Origin: an uncultured Lachnospiraceae bacterium
Lineage (GTDB): Bacteria > Bacillota > Clostridia > Lachnospirales > Lachnospiraceae
DNA length: 12,714 nucleotides
Reading direction: 5' to 3'
Assembly (NCBI GenBank): GCA_947176785.1
Contig: CAMWSA010000060.1
Location: 1 to 12,714 of the forward strand
Both the position numbers and the translations under genes were made by a program. The notes under the pieces were generated by a model that was not told the origin of the DNA, made no database searches, and saw only the letters and a program-made list of their open reading frames with translations. Positions 1 through 6,666 of this stretch are shown in pieces (the stretch's first letter is position 1; every line of letters starts with the position of its first letter).

Positions 1-130
1 CTCGCCTGCGATATTGCACCAATCAGTATGTGGAAGTTTTACTTCCACACTTACCTCTGCCCGTATATCGCTGGCCTCGCCTGCGATATTGCACCAATCA
101 GTATGTGGAAGTTTTACTTCCACACTTACC
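1..130. repeat. 55-bp direct repeat, two copies at period 75, each with an internal hairpin
   Basis: Positions 1-55 and 76-130 are identical; similarity stops after base 55 of the unit (T at 56, C at 131). Each copy carries a 9-bp inverted repeat, TGTGGAAGT / ACTTCCACA, with a 3-base loop (29-37/41-49 and 104-112/116-124). The 20 bases between the copies are not repeated inside the window. The left end is cut by the window edge, so more copies may lie upstream. The long repeat and only 20-bp spacer do not fit a CRISPR array. Role unknown; it lies beyond the 3' end of the NlpC/P60 gene. Confidence 0.85.
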
Positions 131-135
131 CCTCC

Positions 136-244
136 GTGCGCTGCGGCGCACACTCAAATCAATAGTTGAATACGCATTTTTATTCAACCTGTGCCCTCCT
201 GTTTAAAGCTTCTCAGGCTTCCGTTTTGCCTGTCCCCACAGGCA
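136..244. other. Cluster of short hairpins in the non-coding left end
   Basis: Three perfect inverted repeats follow the direct repeat: GTGCGC/GCGCAC (136-141/146-151, 4-base loop), GTTGAATA/TATTCAAC (165-172/181-188, 8-base loop) and TGCCTGT/ACAGGCA (227-233/238-244, 4-base loop). None is followed by a convincing T-run on either strand. No credible gene is seen in 1-323; a plus-strand open frame from 258 is antisense to the NlpC/P60 gene. Confidence 0.6.
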
Positions 245-256
245 CACAGGGCGAAA

Positions 257-287
257 GGTGCGGATCATCCGGGGGATGATCCACACC
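257..287 (-). terminator. Possible terminator hairpin after the NlpC/P60 gene
   Basis: The arms 257-270 and 274-287 pair over 14 positions around a 3-base loop; on the minus-strand transcript one pair is a G-U wobble. The hairpin begins 36 bases past the stop codon at 324. Only three Ts follow on the minus strand (TTTCGCCC), so as an intrinsic terminator it is weak; it could instead protect the transcript end. Confidence 0.5.
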
Positions 288-323
288 TCCTATAAATCCT
301 TTTGCCGGTGGGCTGGCGGAAAA

Positions 324-1535
324 CTAAATAATCCTCCGCACCGCCAGAATCGGCCGGTAATTGGCATTGCTGACCTTGATGCCGGTCCTCTGTGTGCTGG
401 CATGTACAATCTTGCCGCCCCCTATATACAGGGCCACATGCCCTTCATAGCAGATTATGTCTCCCGGCTGGGCCTCGCTGTAATCCACGCCTCGCCCGTC
501 GCTTCGCTGGGAATAGGAAGTCCGGGATATGTCATAGCCATAATCCTGATATACGCGATAGGTAAAACCGGAACAGTCGGCACCGTTTGTCAGGCTGGTG
601 CCCCCCGCCACGTAGGGGTTGCCCACAAACTGGAGGGCGTATCTGGCAATCTGCTTGCCCTTATCGCTTCCTGAGGCATTGTCCACGACGGAAGCGTAGT
701 TGGTGCTGTTCGTGACCTTGGGCGGATTCTGGGCCGCTGCCGCCAGGGCAGCCTGCCGCCGTCTCTCTTCCTCTTTTCTCCGCTCCTCCTCCTGCAGCTT
801 CTTCAGCTGCTTCTTTTCCTGCTGCAGCAGGGCCTTGGCCGCCGCCGCATCCTGCCTTGCCCTGGCAATCTGCGCCGCAAAGTTGTCGGACTGTTCCTGC
901 AGCTGCGCCATCAGCCGGTCACAATAATCTTTCTGTTCTTCCAACTCCGCCTGATCGGCCTCCAGAGATACCTTCTCGGCTTCCAGCTGATCCCACAAAT
1001 CATGCACTTCCATCCTGGTCGCCTCATATTGGTTCAGCATCTCCTGATTGTAAGCGTTGACGCTCTCCGCATAGGTAACCCTGTTAAGCATATCGCTGAA
1101 GCTGGTGTTGCTAAACAGCATGGTCATCAGGGTATCATCCCCTGTCTCATACATAAAGCGGATCTGTAAGGCCATGGCCTCCGCCTGCTCCTGCTCTTTC
1201 TGCAGCGCCGCCTCATACGCCTGCCGGGTCAGTTCGATATCCGCTTCCTTTTGAGCAATATCATCCCTCAAAAGATCAATACTTGTCAGGATATTGACAA
1301 TCTCCGCATTCAGATCCTCCATCTGCTCATCCAGAAGATCCTGCTCATCCTCCAGATCGGAAATATTTTCATTGATCTCATCCAGCCGGTTCTCGGTATC
1401 TTCAATGGCCTGTTCCACATCCTTTATAGTGGTGGCCCATGTATCCATGGCGGCCCCCGACAGAGTGGAAATCATCAGCGCCGCCAACGCCACCGATAGT
1501 ACGCTTTTTTTCACTCCGGATCCATTCGTCATCAT
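324..1535 (-). CDS. Secreted coiled-coil NlpC/P60 peptidoglycan endopeptidase
   Basis: Predicted cell-wall hydrolase cutting peptide cross-bridges outside the membrane. Residues 9-34 form a signal peptide (KK, hydrophobic core, likely cleavage after TWA). Residues about 36-260 are charged heptad-rich coiled coil, ending in a very basic/acidic stretch (KKQLKKLQEEERRKEEERRR). A short linker leads to an NlpC/P60 domain at about 292-403, with catalytic Cys321 in DCSGF, His366 in EGHVALYIG and a third polar residue His378 in IVHAS. This architecture matches CwlO/PcsB-type hydrolases, whose coiled coil in known members is regulated by FtsEX; no ftsEX is seen here. Two ATGs (1535 and 1532) follow an AAAGGG site; the second is better spaced. 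It starts 45 bases after asnS with no promoter visible between, so read-through from asnS is likely. No LysM or SH3 wall-binding domain is seen. Confidence 0.93.
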   Translation of the reverse strand: MMTNGSGVKKSVLSVALAALMISTLSGAAMDTWATTIKDVEQAIEDTENRLDEINENISDLEDEQDLLDEQMEDLNAEIVNILTSIDLLRDDIAQKEADIELTRQAYEAALQKEQEQAEAMALQIRFMYETGDDTLMTMLFSNTSFSDMLNRVTYAESVNAYNQEMLNQYEATRMEVHDLWDQLEAEKVSLEADQAELEEQKDYCDRLMAQLQEQSDNFAAQIARARQDAAAAKALLQQEKKQLKKLQEEERRKEEERRRQAALAAAAQNPPKVTNSTNYASVVDNASGSDKGKQIARYALQFVGNPYVAGGTSLTNGADCSGFTYRVYQDYGYDISRTSYSQRSDGRGVDYSEAQPGDIICYEGHVALYIGGGKIVHASTQRTGIKVSNANYRPILAVRRII

Positions 1536-1580
1536 AGTCCCTTTCTCAATCGGAGTCCTAACACCCCGGAAACCGCGCTG

Positions 1581-2972
1581 TTACAGTTCACAGTTATTCA
1601 CCGTTCTGGGGAACGGAACCACATCACGGATGTTGCCCATGCCGGTCAGGTACATGACGCATCTCTCAAAGCCCAGCCCAAAGCCCGCATGACGCGCGGA
1701 ACCATAGCGGCGCAGATCCAGATAGAAACCGTAGTCCTCTTTTTTCAGGCCCAGTTCCTCCATGCGCTGCTCCAGCACCTCCAGGTGGTCCTCACGCTGG
1801 CTGCCGCCGATGATCTCCCCAATGCCGGGCACCAGGCAGTCCATGGCCGCCACCGTCCTGCCGTCCTCATTCAGCTTCATATAGAAGGCCTTGATCTCCT
1901 TGGGATAATCCGTCACAAACACCGGGCGCTTGAATTCCTGCTCCGTCAGATATCTCTCATGCTCCGTCTGCAAGTCGCAGCCCCAAAATACCTTATAGTC
2001 AAACGCATCATTATGCTTTTCCAGAATCTCAATGGCCTCTGTGTAGGTCACATGGCCGAAGTCGGAACTGACCACATGATTCAGCCGCTCAATCAGCCCC
2101 TTATCCACGAACTGGTTAAAGAAAGCCATCTCCTCCGGGGCATTCTCCAGCACATAGCGGATAATATATTTCAACATGCTCTCCGCCAGCATCATATCGT
2201 CCTTCAAATCAGCAAAGGCCATCTCCGGCTCAATCATCCAGAACTCCGCCGCATGACGGGTGGTGTTGGAATTCTCCGCCCGGAAGGTGGGGCCAAAGGT
2301 ATAAATATTTTTAAAAGCCATGGCAAAGGTCTCCCCGTTGAGCTGCCCGCTCACCGTCAGGTTGGTAGGCTTTCCAAAAAAGTCCTGGGCGAAGTCAATC
2401 CGGCCTTCCTCCGTCCTGGGCACATTCTGAAGATCCAGGGTCGTCACCTGGAACATTTCACCGGCCCCCTCGCAGTCGCTGCCGGTGATCAGCGGGGTAT
2501 GCACATACACAAATCCCCTCTCCTGAAAGAAGTTGTGGATCGCATAGGCGATCAAAGAGCGCACCCGGAACACCGCCTGGAAAGTGTTGGTCCGGGGGCG
2601 CAGGTGGGAAATGGTGCGCAGATACTCAAAGCTATGGCGCTTTTTCTGCAGCGGATAGTCCGCGCCGGAGGGACCCTCCACCAGCACCTGGGCCGCCTGC
2701 ATCTCGAAGGGCTGCTTGGCGTCGGGGGTCAGCACGATCGTGCCCCGGATGATCAGGGCCGCTCCCACATTAATCTTACAAAGCTCCGCGAAATTATCCA
2801 GCTTGTCGCTATATACCACCTGCAACGGCTCAAAGAATGTGCCGTCGTTGATTACCAGGAAGCCAAAATTCTTGGAATCGCGGTTGTTCCTCACCCAGCC
2901 GCCCACAGTAACCTCTTTGTCGGCGTAGGCCGCCGTGTCGCGATAAAGGGTTTTGATGTCTGTCAAATTCAT
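1581..2972 (-). CDS. asnS: Asparaginyl-tRNA synthetase
   Basis: Charges tRNA-Asn with asparagine in the cytoplasm; class IIb aminoacyl-tRNA synthetase. The 463 aa match the usual bacterial length. An N-terminal OB-fold anticodon-binding domain covers about residues 19-100 (VTVGGWVRNNRDSKNFGFLVI). The catalytic domain follows, with motif 2 around 230-247 (TFRAENSNTTRHAAEFWMIE) and motif 3 around 430-456 (GFGLGFERCVMY, ending VVPFPRT). The TTRHAAEFWMIE stretch fits AsnRS rather than AspRS. The ATG at 2972 has an AGGAGG site at 2982-2987, 9 bases upstream. The 101-base gap before it holds a repeat element but no clear promoter, so it may be read from the FKBP lipoprotein gene or from a promoter I cannot recognise. 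Confidence 0.97.
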   Translation of the reverse strand: MNLTDIKTLYRDTAAYADKEVTVGGWVRNNRDSKNFGFLVINDGTFFEPLQVVYSDKLDNFAELCKINVGAALIIRGTIVLTPDAKQPFEMQAAQVLVEGPSGADYPLQKKRHSFEYLRTISHLRPRTNTFQAVFRVRSLIAYAIHNFFQERGFVYVHTPLITGSDCEGAGEMFQVTTLDLQNVPRTEEGRIDFAQDFFGKPTNLTVSGQLNGETFAMAFKNIYTFGPTFRAENSNTTRHAAEFWMIEPEMAFADLKDDMMLAESMLKYIIRYVLENAPEEMAFFNQFVDKGLIERLNHVVSSDFGHVTYTEAIEILEKHNDAFDYKVFWGCDLQTEHERYLTEQEFKRPVFVTDYPKEIKAFYMKLNEDGRTVAAMDCLVPGIGEIIGGSQREDHLEVLEQRMEELGLKKEDYGFYLDLRRYGSARHAGFGLGFERCVMYLTGMGNIRDVVPFPRTVNNCEL

Positions 2973-2994
2973 TGTTATATACCTCCTAATTTTG

Positions 2995-3066
2995 CGTTCC
3001 GCATACTCCCTTCCGGCCCATACGCTCCATGCGCTGTTCCGGAAAGAAAATCCGACCGTTCGTGCG
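2995..3066. repeat. Intergenic imperfect repeat, copy C (between FKBP gene and asnS)
   Basis: Read on the minus strand from 3064, the 24 bases down to 3041 match copy A at 4145 with three differences (shared start CACGAACGGT). Its other end, CGTTCCGCATAC at 2995-3006, recurs exactly at 4239-4250 near copy A. The two ends are imperfect inverted repeats of each other (CGCATACTCCCTTCC against CGGATTTTCTTTCC), suggesting a short hairpin-forming element of about 70 bp. Confidence 0.45.
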
Positions 3067-3073
3067 CATAAGC

Positions 3074-4123
3074 TTAATATTCTGTAATGCGGGCATTTTC
3101 AGTCAAAAATTCCAGCACCTTCTCAAACATAAAGTATTCCCGGTATTCCTCCCTGTCCAGTTCCCCCAGAAATTCCTCCACTGTGTTATAGCCGCCCTGG
3201 GATGCGTACTGTTCCAGCCTCTCCTGCAGTTCCTCATCGGTTATATTCAGGTTTTCCAGATTAGCCACGGCCTGGACAGCCAGGCTCTGCCTGGCTGCCA
3301 CCTCCGCGTATTGATCCAGAAAAGACTCCGAATCCATATTATAATTGTACAGGCAATATGTCTCCAGATCCACATCCATGGAGGCGCTGTCCGCCTCCAG
3401 GCCGGCCTTTACATTGTTCCGGTATTTCTCCAGGATTGCCGCCGGAATCTCCTGGAATACACACCCGTCCACCAGGCCCTCCATCAAGGCATTCTCCAGC
3501 GTGACCTGGTAGTTGTTCCGGGCATTCGTCTCCAGATAATCATGCACGAACTGCCGCATCGCCTCCACTGTGGTGATATCCGGAACGCCGATGCCGGCAA
3601 CCACCTCATCACTGTACTCCGTGGGCAAAATAAAATTCACGGTCACGGTGAAGACAACGGCCTGTCCGGCAAGTTCGGCATTTTCATACCCCTCCGGGAA
3701 ACGCAGTTCCAGATCCCTGGTCTCGCCGGGCATGGCACCGATCAGCCCCTCTTCAAAGCCCTCGATAAACCGGCCGGAGCCGATTTCCAGGATAGCACCG
3801 CTGTCGGTCCCTCTCTGGAAAGCCACATCATCCTTTTTACCCACATAGTCAATATTGACGGTATCGCCCAGAACGACTTCCCGGTCCGTGATACCGCCCA
3901 GTTCTTTCGTGACGGAGTCCATGTACAGCGCTTTCATCAGTTCCTCCTCCTGGGCCTGGTCCACGGCAACCGCCGCCACCTGCACGGGAATCCCCATGTA
4001 TTCCCCCAGCGTCACGTATTTTTCTACCTTTATATCCTTCAGTGCATTTGACTGACTGCCACAGCCTCCCAGCGCGCCCAGCGCCAGCAAGGCAGCCAAT
4101 ACGATCGCAATCCCTCTTCTCAT
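3074..4123 (-). CDS. Lipoprotein with FKBP peptidyl-prolyl isomerase and trigger-factor C-terminal domain
   Basis: Predicted extracytoplasmic folding factor (349 aa). A lipoprotein signal peptide ends in ALGGC, with lipidated Cys21. Residues about 84-166 resemble an FKBP-type isomerase domain (GDTVNIDYVGKKDD, IGSGRFIEGFEEGLIGAMPGE, AELAGQAVVFTVTV). Residues about 180-345 are helical and look like the trigger-factor C-terminal chaperone domain (ITDEELQERLEQYASQGGYNTVEEF). The ribosome-binding N-terminal domain of true trigger factor is absent, replaced by the lipoprotein signal, so this is not the ribosomal chaperone Tig. The start at 4123 is chosen over 4147 because GAGG lies 7 bases upstream and the signal peptide begins there. 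The upstream gap carries repeat copy A and a possible promoter. In role it may parallel PrsA, which uses a parvulin rather than an FKBP domain; that parallel is inference. Confidence 0.88.
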   Translation of the reverse strand: MRRGIAIVLAALLALGALGGCGSQSNALKDIKVEKYVTLGEYMGIPVQVAAVAVDQAQEEELMKALYMDSVTKELGGITDREVVLGDTVNIDYVGKKDDVAFQRGTDSGAILEIGSGRFIEGFEEGLIGAMPGETRDLELRFPEGYENAELAGQAVVFTVTVNFILPTEYSDEVVAGIGVPDITTVEAMRQFVHDYLETNARNNYQVTLENALMEGLVDGCVFQEIPAAILEKYRNNVKAGLEADSASMDVDLETYCLYNYNMDSESFLDQYAEVAARQSLAVQAVANLENLNITDEELQERLEQYASQGGYNTVEEFLGELDREEYREYFMFEKVLEFLTENARITEY

Positions 4124-4127
4124 ATCT

Positions 4128-4201
4128 TTTCCTCTTTCCATACTCACGAACGGTTGGATTGTCCTTCCTGCACGTCACATGCTGCCCTGTTTTGCAGCAT
4201 G
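4128..4201. repeat. Intergenic imperfect repeat, copy A (upstream of the FKBP lipoprotein gene)
   Basis: The 40 bases at 4145-4184 match 7149-7188 (copy B) at 32 positions with no gap. Similarity continues toward the gene: both copies end in TTTCCTCTTTCC, which on the minus strand is the ribosome binding site of the next gene. A hairpin CATGCTGC/GCAGCATG (4178-4185/4194-4201) closes the far end and has a counterpart in copy B. Confidence 0.6.
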
Positions 4202-4257
4202 GGGCGTATTTCCGCTTGCTTTTTTGCAGGCTCTTTATCGTTCCGCATACAATATCC

Positions 4258-4285
4258 TTTATACCACAATTCCGCCCTCAGTAAA
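4258..4285 (-). promoter_or_regulatory. Possible promoter of the FKBP lipoprotein gene
   Basis: On the minus strand a TATAAA -10 box (4258-4263) lies 16 bases from a TTTACT -35 box (4280-4285; four of six consensus bases). The expected start near 4250 would give a leader of about 130 bases containing repeat copy A. No clear terminator separates it from cardiolipin synthase upstream, so read-through is also possible. The rest of the gap 4124-4375 shows nothing else. Confidence 0.4.
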
Positions 4286-4375
4286 AGACTTAATTTTTTC
4301 TTTTCACAGCCGTGCCGGTCTCCAGGGGGATAGCCGCCGCCAAAAGCCCCTTTTTTCCCGTGTCCGAAAAATACC

Positions 4376-5848
4376 TTACAGCAGCGGGGACAGCAGCCTG
4401 CAGATCTGTTCCTTGACGCGGATCTTCAGGCTGCGGCTGGCGTAAGACTCCTGGGTGACCTGGGAACAATGTTCCAGGTCCTGCTCAAAAAGCTCCGTCA
4501 TCTTTTGGGCCATACCTGCGTCATACACCACCGCATTCACCTCGAAATTCAGGGAAAAGCTGCGGATATCCATATTAGCCGTGCCATAACAGAACACCTG
4601 GTCGTCCACCACCACCCCTTTGCTGTGCAGGAAGCCATCGTCGTAAGTATAGCAGCTGGCCCCCGCCATCACCAGATCCCCCACATAGGAATATGTTGCC
4701 CAGTACACAAAGGGATGATCCGGCTTGCAGGGGATCATGACCCGCACCTCCACGCCGGAGCGGATTGCGATCATCAGGGCGCTCATCACGCATTCATCCG
4801 GGATAAAATAAGGGGTCTGTATACTGATCCTGCGCTTTGCCCTGTGGATCAGCTGCAGATAATTGTCCCGTATCTGCTTCTGGGTATTATCCGGGCCGCT
4901 GCTGACAATCTGCACCTTGCAGCCCTCCCCGCTGTCCGCTCCCATCTCTTCCAGATAATGTCCGGCGGTAAACAGATTCTGCCCGGACGCATAATTCCAA
5001 TCCAATATAAAACGCAGCTGCAAGCCAAACACGGCACCGCCTGCTATCCGCAGATGGGTATCCCGCCAATAGCCGAACCTTTCGTCCAGGCCCAGGTACT
5101 CTTTTCCCACATTGAAGCCGCCCACATATCCCACCTTGTTGTCGATTACCACAATCTTGCGGTGATTGCGGTAATTGACGCGCAGCTGCAGCCTCCCCAG
5201 CAGCGCCGGAAAGAACTCCGCCGTCTGGATTCCCCAGCTGTTAAGCCGTCTCCAGAATTTATTCTTCACCGTGCGGCAGCCCATGCTGTCAAAGAGAATG
5301 CGCACCTCCACGCCCTCTGCCGCCTTCTCCTTAAGCACCTCTGTGATCCGCCGGAACAGCACATCATTTTTAATGATATAGTACTCCATATGGATAAATT
5401 TCCTGGCCTGCCGCATATCCTCGATCAGCGCGTCAAATTTGGCATTACCGTCCGTGTAGATCATGATCTCATTGTCCTGCGTCAGCATTGCCCCGGAACT
5501 CTCCAGATTGTACATGATCAGATCCCTGTATTGGTCAATCTCCTCATTCTTTTCCCCGGGACGGCGGCTTAACAGACGATGCTCCTGCCCCCGCACCTCC
5601 TCGTTCAGCCGGTCCTCCACTTCCTTCATCCGGAACATTTTCCGCTTGTGCATGTCCGTTCCCAGCAGCAGATAGAACAAAAAACCCAGGAAGGGAATAA
5701 AATACAGAAGCAGAAGCCAGGCCCACACGCTCCTGGGTTCCTTCCGCTCGAAAAAAATAATAATGATCGCAAACAACATATTCCACAGGATCAAATGCCC
5801 CGACACATATCCCCAGGCCGTCTGAAAATTGCTCCAAAACGCTTCCAT
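4376..5848 (-). CDS. cls: Cardiolipin synthase (phospholipase D family)
   Basis: Membrane enzyme that joins two phosphatidylglycerol molecules into cardiolipin and glycerol (490 aa, usual length). Two N-terminal membrane helices lie at about residues 15-33 and 41-63 (LILWNMLFAIIIIFF and VWAWLLLLYFIPFLGFLFYLLLG). Two phospholipase D catalytic motifs follow: HRKIVVID with His229, Lys231 and Asp236, and HSKGVVVDD with His408, Lys410 and Asp415, each followed by the expected Gly/Asn residues (GGFNVG and GTANMDIRS). I chose the ATG at 5848 because GAGGAG lies just upstream; an in-frame ATG at 5866 sits at the edge of a GC hairpin and has no binding site. The gene is divergent from 6106-6582 and has its own extended -10 promoter. 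No clear intrinsic terminator is seen after the stop. Confidence 0.95.
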   Translation of the reverse strand: MEAFWSNFQTAWGYVSGHLILWNMLFAIIIIFFERKEPRSVWAWLLLLYFIPFLGFLFYLLLGTDMHKRKMFRMKEVEDRLNEEVRGQEHRLLSRRPGEKNEEIDQYRDLIMYNLESSGAMLTQDNEIMIYTDGNAKFDALIEDMRQARKFIHMEYYIIKNDVLFRRITEVLKEKAAEGVEVRILFDSMGCRTVKNKFWRRLNSWGIQTAEFFPALLGRLQLRVNYRNHRKIVVIDNKVGYVGGFNVGKEYLGLDERFGYWRDTHLRIAGGAVFGLQLRFILDWNYASGQNLFTAGHYLEEMGADSGEGCKVQIVSSGPDNTQKQIRDNYLQLIHRAKRRISIQTPYFIPDECVMSALMIAIRSGVEVRVMIPCKPDHPFVYWATYSYVGDLVMAGASCYTYDDGFLHSKGVVVDDQVFCYGTANMDIRSFSLNFEVNAVVYDAGMAQKMTELFEQDLEHCSQVTQESYASRSLKIRVKEQICRLLSPLL

Positions 5849-5867
5849 AGTCTCCTCACTCTGCATA

Positions 5868-5886
5868 CCGCGGGCCAGTCCCGCGG
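5868..5886 (-). promoter_or_regulatory. GC hairpin in the cardiolipin synthase leader
   Basis: CCGCGGG (5868-5874) and CCCGCGG (5880-5886) form a perfect 7-bp stem with a 5-base loop, ending about 20 bases before the chosen start at 5848. It lies in the expected 5' leader and could affect translation or transcript stability; this is inference. Confidence 0.45.
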
Positions 5887-5960
5887 CGCTGCGCAGCCTC
5901 TTTTTGATTTATACCGCATAAAAACACTGTACCCTGCGCTTTATCAAAAGAGCCAGGCTC

Positions 5961-5969
5961 ATTATATCA
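5961..5969 (-). promoter_or_regulatory. Extended -10 promoter for cardiolipin synthase
   Basis: The minus strand reads TGATATAAT, an extended -10 box (TGnTATAAT). No good -35 box lies 17 bases upstream, which fits an extended -10 promoter. Expected start is near 5954, giving a leader of about 105 bases. Confidence 0.6.
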
Positions 5970-6020
5970 TACTTTTCCCGGAAAATCTCTAAAATTATCA
6001 TAAAGAGTAGGAAAACTTGG

Positions 6021-6057
6021 TTGATTTCACTTCCAAAGAATGATACAATGTTTGGAA
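6021..6057 (+). promoter_or_regulatory. Promoter of the plus-strand membrane protein gene, with overlapping inverted repeat
   Basis: A TTGATT -35 box (6021-6026), a 17-base spacer and a TACAAT -10 box (6044-6049, preceded by TGA) form a good sigma-A promoter. A perfect inverted repeat TTCCAAA / TTTGGAA (6031-6037 and 6051-6057) brackets the -10 box and could be an operator. The expected start near 6056 leaves a leader of about 50 bases. Confidence 0.65.
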
Positions 6058-6105
6058 AAGAGTTACTGGAATACGCGAAATACTAATATTAGGAGGCTCT
6101 GTTTT

Positions 6106-6582
6106 ATGAAAACATATCAGATTGTCTTACTTGTGGTACTCTTGGTACTTATAGCCGTCGTGGTACTCTTATATTTTCTGGGCAAAAAAGCACAGAAGAA
6201 GCAGGCCGAGCAGCAGGAGATGCTGGAACAGAACAAGCAGACCCTGTCCATGCTGATTATCGACAAAAAGCGCATGAAGATCAAGGATTCAGGGCTTCCG
6301 CAGATGGTCATCGACCAGACGCCGAAGCTGATGCGCAACTCCAAGATGCCCATCATCAAGGCCAAAATCGGACCGCAGATTATGTCGCTGATCTGCGATG
6401 AAAAAATCTTTGATAATGTGCCGGTGAAGAAGGAAGTCAAGGCCGTGGTCAGCGGCATTTACGTGTTGGATGTGAGGGGCCTGCACGGGAAATCCGAGAA
6501 AAAGCCTGAGAAAAAGAAGGGCTTCTTTAAAAAGCTTTGGGAAACCGCCCAGGAGAAGGCCGGTGCCAAGCCACTGAAATAA
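6106..6582 (+). CDS. Single-pass membrane protein of unknown function
   Basis: I do not recognise a named family. The 158-aa protein starts at the ATG at 6106, which has an AGGAGG site at 6091-6096; an upstream in-frame ATG at 6040 lies inside the promoter and is rejected. Residues about 5-26 form one strongly hydrophobic helix (IVLLVVLLVLIAVVVLLYFLG), followed by KK and a polar helical stretch rich in Gln/Glu/Lys (about 28-47). A compact middle part follows (LIIDKKRMKIKDSGLPQMVIDQTP, then IIKAKIGPQIMSLICDEKIFDNVPVKKEVKAVVSGIYVLDVRG), probably mostly beta. The tail is very basic (EKKPEKKKGFFKK). With the N-terminal anchor and basic flank, the soluble part is probably cytoplasmic. It is the only plus-strand gene, divergent from cls, and ends at a strong hairpin. 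Confidence 0.85.
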   Translation: MKTYQIVLLVVLLVLIAVVVLLYFLGKKAQKKQAEQQEMLEQNKQTLSMLIIDKKRMKIKDSGLPQMVIDQTPKLMRNSKMPIIKAKIGPQIMSLICDEKIFDNVPVKKEVKAVVSGIYVLDVRGLHGKSEKKPEKKKGFFKKLWETAQEKAGAKPLK

Positions 6583-6587
6583 CCGCA

Positions 6588-6616
6588 GGCCGGCGCAGCG
6601 TTAAGCTGCGCCGGCC
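6588..6616. terminator. Strong GC hairpin between convergent genes
   Basis: GGCCGGCGCAGC (6588-6599) and GCTGCGCCGGCC (6605-6616) form a perfect 12-bp stem with a 5-base loop, 5 bases after the plus-strand stop at 6582 and about 50 bases after the minus-strand stop at 6667. The position fits a shared bidirectional terminator, but there is no T-run on either side, only ATTT on the plus strand. Confidence 0.7.
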
Positions 6617-6666
6617 CTCGCATTTCCCCGGACTGCCCTTTGGTCTGAAATCGGCAAATGTATATG

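Noticed and set aside
1..130. CRISPR array
   Set aside because: Only two units, a 55-bp repeat with a 20-bp spacer, and no cas genes; the sizes do not fit any CRISPR type.
1689..3071. Plus-strand open frame of 460 codons opposite asnS
   Set aside because: It is fully antisense to a gene with all AsnRS motifs, its product is low-complexity His/Leu/Gln-rich, and it has no ribosome binding site; a mirror of GC-biased codon use.
3029..4051. Plus-strand open frame of 340 codons opposite the FKBP lipoprotein gene
   Set aside because: Antisense shadow; product has no recognisable domain and overlaps a gene with clear signal peptide and domains.
3074..4123. Canonical trigger factor (tig)
   Set aside because: It has a lipoprotein signal and lacks the N-terminal ribosome-binding domain with its conserved loop.
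4320..4360. Intrinsic terminator for cardiolipin synthase
   Set aside because: The run of six Ts after GCCCC is on the plus strand, where no gene ends; the minus strand has no suitable stem followed by Ts.
4469..5572. Plus-strand open frame of 367 codons opposite cardiolipin synthase
   Set aside because: Antisense shadow of a gene with both catalytic HKD motifs intact.
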